Shown: in pieces, positions 7,093-13,448 of the stretch
How the letters are laid out: every line of letters starts with the position of its first letter
Position numbering within the stretch: the first letter of the stretch is position 1
DNA from: an uncultured Acetatifactor sp.
Lineage (GTDB): Bacteria; Bacillota; Clostridia; Lachnospirales; Lachnospiraceae
Length of the DNA stretch: 13,448 bases
Reading direction: 5' to 3'
Assembly (NCBI GenBank): GCA_910586435.1
Contig: CAJUGT010000106.1
Location: 1 to 13,448 of the forward strand
Notes under the pieces: model-generated
Database searches by the model: none
Seen by the model: the letters and a program-made list of their open reading frames with translations, nothing else
Told to the model about the DNA's origin: nothing
Program-made: the position numbers and the translations under genes

Positions 7093-7124
7093 AAAGGCTG
7101 TTCTTCCAAAGGAGCAGCCTTTTT
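7093..7124 (+). terminator. Rho-independent terminator of spoIVA
   Basis: AAAGGCTG (7093-7100) pairs with CAGCCTTT (7115-7122). The stem extends inward by up to five more pairs including wobbles (TTCTT with GGAGG-type pairing), and five T residues occupy 7120-7124. It starts 16 bases after the spoIVA stop. Its 3' end overlaps the stop codon of the convergent DUF2142-like gene, for which the reverse T tract is short. Confidence 0.9.
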
Positions 7125-8514
7125 ACGGCGCAATGGGGTTAGCTTCATAATAGGGGAAGGCATAGCCGTATACGGTCAACATGAGCAGGAGAATCATGAA
7201 ACCGCACAATATCACAGAAAAACAGGTGAAAACAGTATTTTTTTTCTCTGAAGCAATCGGACACAGCCCCCATGCTTTTTCCAGGCCATGGAACGTATAA
7301 TAGCAAACCGGAAGCAAGGCGGGCAAAAGATAGCGTCCCTGAGGTTGGTAATCAGTGGAATAGGAATATACCAGACTCAAAAGCAATGGCATTAACACGC
7401 AGAAAAGCATATTCAGGTGATAAAAAATCCGGAAACCTTTGCGTTCTGAATACAGTCCGCCGCTCCTGGTTCTGCCATGGGGGATGAGGGCGCAAAAAAC
7501 AGCGCCAAGCAGAAACAGAGCTTTATAAAAACGGTAAACCCATACAGAGGTCGTAATGGTCATGGGGCCATAGACACCGATAAAACTCATGATGGAAAGT
7601 GTCCAGAAATCTGAATCTGTTATCATATTCCAAAGAGAATGCCCTTGATTTTGCCAGGTCACACGAGTATCGGGGTGGAATTCCGGGATTGCGTACAGGG
7701 AGGCACATTCATTTCTGGTATATAGTCCCAGAAAATCGCCATCATACAATATGGCACTGCGTATAAACCACCAACCGATGCCAAGCAGCACAAGAATTGC
7801 GATAAAGCTCCCCTTTTTCAGGAAGCTGCGTAAGTCAAACCGAATCTGTCCGGGACGACCGGAGAGAAAAAAGGCCGTAAATAATAACATACAGCTTAAA
7901 ATATATCCATATGCGTTATAGTAGGATAGTGAGCAAAGTATGATACCTGCGGACAAAAGGATGGAGGAACCACAGGAAAAACCATCTTCCAGTCCCAAAG
8001 TCAGTCCATACAGTATGATGGCGATGGACAAGAGACAGCAGGAATCCGTGTTTACATAAGTATGCACAAATATGCTTTGGGGAAGAAAGGTGGCCAGAAA
8101 AGCAAAACACCATCTGAGGCGCCTGTCATGGAACCACTTTTTTGAGAGCAGCAGGACAAGCCATGCCGTACACAGGCCGAAGAAAAGATTTACCCCCCTG
8201 GCTGTGTATAATAATGCCTGTTCCGAATCCGTAAATACCTTCACAAACATCATGGTGTAACCCTGAAACATGTAGGGAAGAATGGGTTGAAAAGCGTAGG
8301 AAAAGCCATATCCTCCAATACGGATTGATTCGTCATAACCGTTTGGCAAAGTACCGTTTTCGGCGATATACTGTGGAATAAGAAAACGGTTGTATTCATC
8401 GGGCGGATTGCCGAAGGGCTGTTTGATCAGCAGGGATAGTCCGATGGTAAGATATAGCCCGAAATACAATATGATGATAAAGTTTTGAAGATGATGCTTT
8501 TTTTTCGGGTTCAT
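7123..8514 (-). CDS. Multi-pass membrane protein, DUF2142-like (GT-C glycosyltransferase type)
   Basis: This 463-residue integral membrane protein has about 10-12 hydrophobic segments, the first at residues 11-30 after a basic MNPKKKHH start (inside-positive). Directly after it, the first outside loop carries NPPDEYNRF (D39-E40), the acidic motif seen at this place in DUF2142 and related GT-C enzymes, where acidic loop residues serve catalysis with polyprenyl-phosphate sugars. The QGRYLLPALLP segment near residue 400 is another DUF2142 hallmark. The likely role is sugar transfer to a surface polymer outside the membrane, but donor and acceptor are unknown. The ATG has AAGAGGAA about eight bases upstream. 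It is divergent from the GtrII-like gene with a shared promoter region and convergent with spoIVA. A plain GT39-type annotation is the main alternative. Confidence 0.7.
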   Translation of the reverse strand: MNPKKKHHLQNFIIILYFGLYLTIGLSLLIKQPFGNPPDEYNRFLIPQYIAENGTLPNGYDESIRIGGYGFSYAFQPILPYMFQGYTMMFVKVFTDSEQALLYTARGVNLFFGLCTAWLVLLLSKKWFHDRRLRWCFAFLATFLPQSIFVHTYVNTDSCCLLSIAIILYGLTLGLEDGFSCGSSILLSAGIILCSLSYYNAYGYILSCMLLFTAFFLSGRPGQIRFDLRSFLKKGSFIAILVLLGIGWWFIRSAILYDGDFLGLYTRNECASLYAIPEFHPDTRVTWQNQGHSLWNMITDSDFWTLSIMSFIGVYGPMTITTSVWVYRFYKALFLLGAVFCALIPHGRTRSGGLYSERKGFRIFYHLNMLFCVLMPLLLSLVYSYSTDYQPQGRYLLPALLPVCYYTFHGLEKAWGLCPIASEKKNTVFTCFSVILCGFMILLLMLTVYGYAFPYYEANPIAP

Positions 8515-8602
8515 ATGAAAGTTCCTCTTGTATTATTTATTGTGAAAGTCAAAAATCTTGTCTCCTCCCATAAATATGTATATGGCGGCGGGACCGGCGC
8601 AA

Positions 8603-8641
8603 AATCACTGTTCTTGCGAATGTCCTTTTCGCAATGTGATT
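8603..8641 (-). promoter_or_regulatory. Hairpin in the leader of the DUF2142-like gene
   Basis: An inner 7-bp stem (TTGCGAA 8614-8620 with TTCGCAA 8628-8634) is capped by a 7-nt loop. It is enclosed by an outer 6-bp stem (AATCAC 8603-8608 with GTGATT 8636-8641), separated by a 5/1-nt internal loop. It lies in the predicted 170-nt leader of the minus-strand gene, about 90 bases from its start. No T tract follows on that strand, so it is not a simple attenuator. I match it to no known riboswitch. Confidence 0.45.
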
Positions 8642-8691
8642 CTCGGTGCATCTGTTGCTGTGAACGGAGTGAACCGTAACTTACTGTAACA

Positions 8692-8720
8692 ATATTAGCA
8701 CAGACATAGATACAAAACAA
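8692..8720 (-). promoter_or_regulatory. Sigma-A-like promoter of the DUF2142-like gene
   Basis: Read on the minus strand: TTGTTT (8720-8715), a 17-bp spacer, then TAATAT (8697-8692). This gives a leader of about 170 nt before the ATG at 8514. Its -35 box abuts the -35 box of the divergent promoter at 8721. Confidence 0.5.
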
Positions 8721-8749
8721 TTGATTTTTGTTTTAATCTTTTGTATAAT
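8721..8749 (+). promoter_or_regulatory. Sigma-A promoter of the GtrII-like gene
   Basis: TTGATT (8721-8726), a 17-bp spacer and a perfect TATAAT (8744-8749) form a strong vegetative promoter. Transcription would start near 8756, leaving a leader of about 140 nt, AT-rich in its first half. Confidence 0.75.
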
Positions 8750-8821
8750 GAAATTAAGAAAAATTAATAATTTAGTTTCTGAAATATATATTTTCACAAA
8801 AATTAGATAAAATCCTTATTG

Positions 8822-8867
8822 TGACATACATGAACAGTGTGATGACCCTGGTATTCATATTATGTCA
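8822..8867 (+). promoter_or_regulatory. Hairpin in the leader of the GtrII-like gene
   Basis: TGACATA (8822-8828) pairs with TATGTCA (8861-8867). After a small 1/2-nt internal loop, ATGAA (8830-8834) pairs with TTCAT (8854-8858), leaving a 19-nt loop. It ends 31 bases before the ATG. No T tract follows, so it would act by other means, if at all. Confidence 0.45.
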
Positions 8868-8898
8868 ATAAAACGGTTTATTATGGAAAGGAATACAA

Positions 8899-10668
8899 AT
8901 GGTGAAAAAACGTCCTTCGGCATATGATATACATATTTTAATGATTGGATTGTTTGTATTCCTGTTCCACGGCGCAAAGCTGAATTCCGATGTGGTAGGG
9001 ATTGACACGGAAGACATCATTCATTTGCAGGGAGATTTTTATGGCGGCTGGCTGAACACAGGCAGGCAGGGGCTTGTTCTCATAAAGCTTTTGACCGGAA
9101 ATCTTCGGTTTAACCCTTATTTTACGGGGATAATGACCCTGGTGCTGTATGTGCTTTCTGTGTCAGCCTTTTTTTTATTGTGGGACAGGATTGCTGGCAA
9201 TCGCCTTATGACAAGGGCTGTTTCAGTTTCCTCCGGACGAAAGGATTCGGCGAGGCTTTGGGCATGGGGACTTGGGGGGCTTTTGTGGATTTCTCATCCC
9301 ATGATGGCCGAACAGTTTTATTTCTCCTTGCAGAGTCTGGAGATTTGTTTGTGCCTGCTTATGACTGCCGCATCTCTGTATCTCTCCTATCGGTGGGCCT
9401 ACAAGCTTCATCCGGCGCCGGCCATTGGCAGTGTAATACTTTTGCTTGTGACTTTTTCCTGTTACCAGACATTTGTAGTACTATATATCTTTGGTACGGT
9501 ATCCATAGTTTTTTTGCAGGCATTGAAAGATATATCCGGGAAAAAGGAAATATCCGGAAGCGGACTCATCAAGCGGGTAATTCCCTATGTCATTATATTC
9601 TTCATCGCGTTTATGCTTAACATGCTGATTACCAGGCTGTTTTTCAGCTCCTCCAGCTATCTTCGGGACCAGATTTTATGGGGAAAAGCAGAAACGATAG
9701 ACTGCTTTCGGGCCATAGCGGGACATGTTATAAAGGTGTTTACCGGATATGATTCCATTTTTTACCATTGGGGAATGGGCATATTGGCAGTTTCCGATCT
9801 GCTGTTGTTGATTAGATTTTTTCGATGGTATGGCAGCGGACGCAAAGGTGTCATAGGAGTGACATTGTTTTTCTATCTGGCATTGTTTGTCACACCATTT
9901 ATGCTGACTGTATTGATGGGATGTTCACCCGCCATACGTTCTCAGCTGATTTTGCCGGCGATTCTTGGATTTCTTGGTTATCTGGGGATTTGGCTGGTAA
10001 GGTTAGAATGTCCCATATCAAAGGAAAGAATGCCTTCGGCAGGTGAGAGGACTTTTTTGAAAGAAAGGACTGCCGAAGAAAAAAGGACTCTTGTAAAAGA
10101 AAGAACTGCCGAAGAAAAAAGGACTCTTATAAAAGAACGGACTGCCAAAGAACGGACGTCCGGAAAAGCTGGAAGGGTGAGGGAGGCATCTGCGAAAAAG
10201 GGAATTTACAGCATAGGGTTTGTATTCATTGTGTCTGTGTGTGTTATCACCGGAATGGAGCAGGCGAAAGTGACAGAAAGATTATACTACACGGACAAAT
10301 GCCGTTATGAACAGGATGTGGCTTTGGGAAGAGCCCTCATTGATCATATCTGGCAGGCAAATGAAGGAAATGGTGACTTGCCGATATTCGTTGTGGGGAG
10401 CAGAGAGTTCACGGGCAATCATTCCTGTGTTATGGGGGAGGTAATCGGGCGTTCTTTTTTCAGCTATGATACGGATGTCTCTCCACAATACTATTGGAGT
10501 ACCAGAAGGGTGCTTGGATTTCTGCACAGTTTGGGAGCGGATTTTGAACAAGTGACAGAACAATGGATGTGGGAAGCCTTAGAATATAGTCAGGACATGC
10601 CTGTATGGCCTGCGGAAGGCAGTGTGGCGGATAAGAGCGGCATGATTATCATTAAGTTAAGCGAATAG
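8899..10668 (+). CDS. GtrII-like membrane glucosyltransferase-domain protein with a charged repeat loop
   Basis: This 589-residue polytopic protein resembles the GtrII-like glucosyltransferases (GT-C type), which move a sugar from a polyprenyl carrier onto a surface polymer outside the cell. After the first membrane segment (about 13-27) comes the outside loop NSDVVGIDTEDIIHLQG with acidic residues, then GGWLNTGRQGL (the W...GR motif), then several membrane helices to about residue 367. A cytoplasmic loop of about 65 residues (370-434) is extremely rich in Lys, Arg, Glu and Thr and contains tandem 12-residue repeats. A last membrane segment (437-452) leads to a C-terminal extracytoplasmic domain of about 135 residues ending in the MPVWPAEGSV type motif. 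The start has GGAAAGGA six bases upstream. No terminator separates it from the punA-type gene 33 bp away. Donor and acceptor are unknown. Confidence 0.7.
   Translation: MVKKRPSAYDIHILMIGLFVFLFHGAKLNSDVVGIDTEDIIHLQGDFYGGWLNTGRQGLVLIKLLTGNLRFNPYFTGIMTLVLYVLSVSAFFLLWDRIAGNRLMTRAVSVSSGRKDSARLWAWGLGGLLWISHPMMAEQFYFSLQSLEICLCLLMTAASLYLSYRWAYKLHPAPAIGSVILLLVTFSCYQTFVVLYIFGTVSIVFLQALKDISGKKEISGSGLIKRVIPYVIIFFIAFMLNMLITRLFFSSSSYLRDQILWGKAETIDCFRAIAGHVIKVFTGYDSIFYHWGMGILAVSDLLLLIRFFRWYGSGRKGVIGVTLFFYLALFVTPFMLTVLMGCSPAIRSQLILPAILGFLGYLGIWLVRLECPISKERMPSAGERTFLKERTAEEKRTLVKERTAEEKRTLIKERTAKERTSGKAGRVREASAKKGIYSIGFVFIVSVCVITGMEQAKVTERLYYTDKCRYEQDVALGRALIDHIWQANEGNGDLPIFVVGSREFTGNHSCVMGEVIGRSFFSYDTDVSPQYYWSTRRVLGFLHSLGADFEQVTEQWMWEALEYSQDMPVWPAEGSVADKSGMIIIKLSE
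10060..10149 (+). repeat. In-frame 36-bp coding minisatellite
   Basis: Two near-identical 36-bp units (10060-10095 and 10096-10131) encode KERTAEEKRTLV and KERTAEEKRTLI. A partial third unit from 10132 reads KERTAKERT. A degenerate partial unit (GERTFLKERT) precedes them. The repeats lie in the cytoplasmic loop of the GtrII-like protein. The period is a multiple of three, so copy-number change would keep the frame. Confidence 0.9.
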
Positions 10669-10701
10669 ATTTTTCACAGAAGTTGAAAGGAGCGGGGAAG
10701 A

Positions 10702-11532
10702 ATGAATCAAATGTATGAGAAGTTGAAACAGTGCCATGGCTTTGTGAGGAAGAAGACGGATTTTATCCCGAAAGTGGCTATTGTGCTTGGTTCCGGCCTG
10801 GGGGATTATGCGGAATGCATTCATGTGGAATACGAATTGCCTTACGGAGAAATAGAAGGTTTTCCCGTCTCCACGGTCCCCGGCCATGCGGGAAAATTTA
10901 TCTTTGGATTCCTTGATGAAATTCCTGTGGTATGTATGAAGGGCAGGGTTCATTACTATGAAGGATATCCCATAAGCGATGTGGTTTTACCCATACGCCT
11001 TATGAAGCTTCTGGGTGCGGAGATCTTATTTCTGACCAACGCCGCAGGCGGGGTGAATACTTCGTTTCATCCGGGAGATTTGATGATGATAAAAGATCAT
11101 ATCTCTGTTTTTGCCCCCAATCCGCTGATTGGTCCCAACATAGACCAATTGGGCACACGTTTTCCTGATATGAGTCATGTGTATGACAGGGAATTGCAGG
11201 ATGTGATTGTGAAAACGGCAAAGGAGAATCACATTTTTCTACAGGAAGGTGTTTATGCGCAGCTGACGGGACCTTCCTTTGAGTCTCCGGCGGAAATCCG
11301 TATGCTGCGGGGCCTGGGATGTGACGCAGTGGGAATGAGCACTGTGGTGGAAGCAATTGCCGCCAATCATATGGGGATGAAAATCTGTGGTGTGTCCTGT
11401 ATCTGCAATCTTGCCGCCGGTATGACAGCTACACCTTTAAGCCATAAAGAGGTGCAGGAAGCTGCGGACGCAGCTGCTCCAAATTTTAAGAAGCTGGTGA
11501 CAGAATCGGTAAAGGGAATGGAAAGAGTCTGA
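10702..11532 (+). CDS. punA: Purine nucleoside phosphorylase (trimeric, PunA type)
   Basis: This 276-residue cytosolic enzyme is predicted to split inosine and guanosine with phosphate into base and ribose 1-phosphate. It belongs to the trimeric PNP group, not the hexameric DeoD group. Residues lining the active site of human PNP all have counterparts: S31 in LGSGLG, H62 in PGHAG, R82, H84 and Y86 in GRVHYYEGY, N113 in TNAAGG, E194 in GPSFES, M212 and S213 in VGMST, and the purine-binding Asn as N236 in CICNLAAG. This group normally prefers 6-oxopurines over adenosine. The ATG has AAAGGAG nine bases upstream. It is the first gene of a three-gene salvage operon; the cytidine deaminase starts six bases after its stop. 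No promoter of its own is evident, so read-through from the GtrII-like gene is possible. Confidence 0.95.
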   Translation: MNQMYEKLKQCHGFVRKKTDFIPKVAIVLGSGLGDYAECIHVEYELPYGEIEGFPVSTVPGHAGKFIFGFLDEIPVVCMKGRVHYYEGYPISDVVLPIRLMKLLGAEILFLTNAAGGVNTSFHPGDLMMIKDHISVFAPNPLIGPNIDQLGTRFPDMSHVYDRELQDVIVKTAKENHIFLQEGVYAQLTGPSFESPAEIRMLRGLGCDAVGMSTVVEAIAANHMGMKICGVSCICNLAAGMTATPLSHKEVQEAADAAAPNFKKLVTESVKGMERV

Positions 11533-11538
11533 AAAATT

Positions 11539-12003
11539 ATGGAAGAACAAGACAATAACAGGAAATTCTTATCGGGGCAGGGACTCTCACAGGAACTTGT
11601 CGGGGCGTTAATTACAAGCGCGCTGGAGGCACGAAAAATGGCATATGTGCCATATTCTCATTATACTGTGGGAGCCGCTGTACTCACGGAAGAAGGGAAG
11701 ATTTACCAGGGCGGGAATATCGAAAACGCTTCCTATGGGGCGACAAACTGCGCAGAGCGTACAGCAATTTTCAAAGCAGTAAGTGAGGGCTGCCGCCGCT
11801 TTTTCGCAATTGCCATAGCGGGCGGTATGGAAGGAACAGAACCTGTTGAGTATGCTTATCCCTGCGGTATTTGCAGACAGGTCATGCAGGAGTTTGCAGA
11901 AAGGGATTTTATCATAATAGTAGCTAAAAATATGGCTGATTTTCTAATGTACCATCTTGAAGATCTGCTGCCTCATGGATTTGGAGGTGAGTCTATCAAG
12001 TGA
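11539..12003 (+). CDS. cdd: Cytidine deaminase
   Basis: This 154-residue zinc enzyme is predicted to convert cytidine and deoxycytidine to uridine and deoxyuridine. The zinc and catalytic motif CAERTA gives C71 and the proton-shuttle E73. PCGICRQ gives the other two zinc ligands, C109 and C112. GGNIENASY (N60 and E62) binds the ribose. Three cysteine ligands mark the tetrameric, short form. The protein has about 17 extra N-terminal residues compared with B. subtilis Cdd (136 residues), and the family start would align near LSQELVGALI. The ATG at 11539 is kept because it lies six bases after the punA stop with GGAAAGAG upstream. Its stop overlaps the GTG of the next gene by four bases (GTGA), a sign of translational coupling. 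Confidence 0.95.
   Translation: MEEQDNNRKFLSGQGLSQELVGALITSALEARKMAYVPYSHYTVGAAVLTEEGKIYQGGNIENASYGATNCAERTAIFKAVSEGCRRFFAIAIAGGMEGTEPVEYAYPCGICRQVMQEFAERDFIIIVAKNMADFLMYHLEDLLPHGFGGESIK
11983..11990 (+). promoter_or_regulatory. Ribosome binding site fixing the GTG start at 12000
   Basis: GGAGGTGA, a perfect Shine-Dalgarno sequence, sits inside the 3' end of cdd nine bases before GTG at 12000. It supports the rare start codon and the four-base overlap. Confidence 0.85.
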
Positions 12004-13301
12004 ACATCAGGCTTTATAACGCAAGGATTTTGACCATGGAAGATGATGTTTCCCTGTCTGCGGATAATGTCGTATTTCCAGGGGAAATATGGGTAAAGGA
12101 CGACAGAATTGCTTCTGTAATAAGGGGAGAAGATTCCGGAAAGTCGCCCCCTGTCTGGGACATGGAAATTGATTGTGAGGATAATCTGCTGATGCCGGGG
12201 TTTAAGGATGCCCATACCCATTCCGCCATGACTTTTCTGCGGTCTTATGCGGATGATGTACCTTTACAGCAATGGCTGGAAGACAAAATCTTTCCCATGG
12301 AGAAAAAAATTTCCGGAGAAGATATATATCATTTTACCAAGCTGGCAATACTGGAATATCTGACTTCAGGCATCACTTCCATTTTTGAGATGTACCTGAC
12401 GCCAGATCACATTGCCAGAGCATGTGTGGATATGGGAATGCGCTGTGTTCTTACAAGTGGTCTGAACAACTTTACTTCTTCCGTAGAACGGCAGGAAGAC
12501 GAATATATCAGACTGAATCATTACGACCCCTTAATCAGCTATCAGCTGGGATTTCATTCAGAGTATACCTGTTCGGAAGATTTGCTTCATCAGATGTCAC
12601 AGCTTGTGCATAAATATCAAGCGCCTGTTTATACTCATTTTGCCGAAACAGCGAAGGAAGTAAGAGCCTGTAAGGCACGATATGGAAGACCGCTGGCATT
12701 AACCCTGTATGATATGGGCCTGTTTGACTATGGCGGGGGTGGGTATCATTGTGTGCATATGTCGGAAGGGGATTTGGAGATTTTCAGGGGATGCAGATTG
12801 TATGCCATAACGAATCCTTCGTCCAATTTAAAGCTGGCCAGCGGAATTGCGCCCATTGCGGAATTTGAGCGCAGGGGAATCCCGGTTGCCATCGGAACAG
12901 ACGGCGCTGCAAGCAACAATTGCCTGGATATGTTCCGGGAGATGTTCCTTGTGTCGGGATTAAGCAAAATCAGGGAATGCAATGCTGCCAGCCTGGACGC
13001 CGTGAGGGTATTGCGTATGGCTACGACGGAAGGAGCGCACGCAATGCGTCTGAAAGACGCAGATATGTTGGCGGAAGGAAAACTGGCAGATATTATCATG
13101 ATTGATCTGCACCAGCCCAATATGCAGCCCATACATAATATCCCCAAAAACATTGTATACAGCGGCAGCAAATCAAATGTCCGCATGACCATGATTCATG
13201 GAAGGATATTATATCAAAAGGGAGAGTTTCTTCTAAAGGAAACAGCAGAAGATATCTATGCCGAATGCAACAAAATTATCAGGCGGATTTTCAACACCTG
13301 A
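12000..13301 (+). CDS. mtaD: 5-methylthioadenosine/S-adenosylhomocysteine deaminase family amidohydrolase
   Basis: This 433-residue metal-dependent hydrolase of the amidohydrolase superfamily (COG0402) probably deaminates MTA, S-adenosylhomocysteine or adenosine to the 6-oxo products. Metal ligands are visible: H72 and H74 in the DAHTHSAMTF motif, H213 in THFAE (with E216 as the catalytic acid/base), and D301 in IGTDGAASNN. H250 and H253 in the YHCVHMS motif and NPSSNLKLASG (282-292) complete the family pattern. The PGFKDAHTHSAM and SYADDVPLQQWL stretches fit the MTA/SAH deaminase branch better than guanine or chlorohydrolase branches, but substrate cannot be proven from sequence. The N-terminal beta domain is slightly longer than usual. 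It starts with GTG overlapping the cdd stop. Deamination of adenosine-type nucleosides would supply PunA with substrates it can cleave. Confidence 0.88.
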   Translation: MNIRLYNARILTMEDDVSLSADNVVFPGEIWVKDDRIASVIRGEDSGKSPPVWDMEIDCEDNLLMPGFKDAHTHSAMTFLRSYADDVPLQQWLEDKIFPMEKKISGEDIYHFTKLAILEYLTSGITSIFEMYLTPDHIARACVDMGMRCVLTSGLNNFTSSVERQEDEYIRLNHYDPLISYQLGFHSEYTCSEDLLHQMSQLVHKYQAPVYTHFAETAKEVRACKARYGRPLALTLYDMGLFDYGGGGYHCVHMSEGDLEIFRGCRLYAITNPSSNLKLASGIAPIAEFERRGIPVAIGTDGAASNNCLDMFREMFLVSGLSKIRECNAASLDAVRVLRMATTEGAHAMRLKDADMLAEGKLADIIMIDLHQPNMQPIHNIPKNIVYSGSKSNVRMTMIHGRILYQKGEFLLKETAEDIYAECNKIIRRIFNT

Positions 13302-13322
13302 TGAAACAGAGAGCGGAACAAG

Positions 13323-13359
13323 TTCCCGCAAACGGGAAAAATCGCCATAAATGGCGATT
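13323..13359. terminator. Twin tetraloop hairpins; possible minus-strand terminator
   Basis: Two hairpins lie one base apart: TTCCCG-CAAA-CGGGAA (13323-13338) and AATCGCCA-TAAA-TGGCGATT (13340-13359). On the plus strand no T tract follows, so termination of the salvage operon here is doubtful. On the minus strand the second hairpin runs into five T residues (13341-13337), a modest rho-independent terminator for a possible gene beyond the right edge. The rest of 13302-13448 holds no gene I can support. Confidence 0.4.
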
Positions 13360-13448
13360 GGAATAGTCCAGCTAAAAAATGTCAAGAGAATATTTAAAAA
13401 CAGTCTCGGAACGAAGGTGCCCGGAAGGGTTTTCAGACGCAAAAGCGG

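Noticed and set aside
10060..10149. 36-bp repeats resembling a CRISPR repeat length
   Set aside because: The units are contiguous with no spacers, are in frame inside a membrane protein gene, and no cas gene is nearby.
12746..13192. 148-codon open frame on the minus strand
   Set aside because: Opposite the conserved metal-site part of the amidohydrolase gene; low-complexity composition and no recognisable motif.
13301..13366. 21-codon ORF starting in a TGATG overlap with the amidohydrolase stop
   Set aside because: It runs through the two hairpins, has no ribosome site and its sequence is explained by the inverted repeats.

Overview
The window looks like chromosomal DNA from a spore-forming, low-to-mid GC Firmicute, most likely a Lachnospiraceae-type Clostridia. 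The evidence is a complete spoIVA behind a sigma-E-like promoter, Gram-positive style AGGAGG/GGAGGTGA ribosome binding sites, and a decayed AAA-ATPase/PD-(D/E)XK protein of a type abundant in gut Clostridia and Bacteroidetes. No rRNA, tRNA, CRISPR array, transposase or integrase is visible.

Layout. (1) 2-442: the 3' part of gpsA. A shared terminator separates it from a convergent metF-type methylenetetrahydrofolate reductase (581-1438, minus). (2) 1547-4913: a rightward run of a MoxR AAA+ ATPase, a CoxE-like VWA protein with a variant metal-binding motif, and tyrS. No T-box leader fits ahead of any of them. (3) 4991-5498: a decayed AAA-ATPase-like/PDDEXK_9 gene. Its first 19 codons are joined by a large deletion to its last ~140 codons, with an in-frame TAA at the junction and a 16-bp tandem duplication shifting the frame near the end. 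(4) 5593-7077: spoIVA, with its own sigma-E-like promoter and a strong terminator. (5) 7123-10668: two divergent multi-pass membrane proteins of GT-C glycosyltransferase type, one DUF2142-like (minus) and one GtrII-like (plus). They are fired from back-to-back promoters whose -35 boxes abut, and both transcripts begin with leaders containing hairpins. The GtrII-like protein carries an in-frame 36-bp minisatellite encoding a highly charged loop. (6) 10702-13301: a tight nucleoside-salvage operon of purine nucleoside phosphorylase, cytidine deaminase and an MTA/SAH deaminase-type amidohydrolase, with a 6-nt gap and then a 4-nt GTGA overlap. (7) 13302-13448: a non-coding tail with two adjacent small hairpins.

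How the parts work together. gpsA (phospholipid precursor) and spoIVA (spore coat basement layer) are often close neighbours in Firmicutes; here about 5 kb lies between them. MoxR and VWA form a likely ATPase/adaptor pair. The two GT-C-like proteins probably modify a surface polymer using lipid-linked sugars. In the salvage operon, deamination of adenosine-type nucleosides by the amidohydrolase would produce inosine-type substrates for the phosphorylase, while cytidine deaminase turns cytidine into uridine. The parts most worth a second look are the pseudogene's readable decay history, the abutting divergent promoters with structured leaders, the coding minisatellite and the altered MIDAS of the VWA protein.
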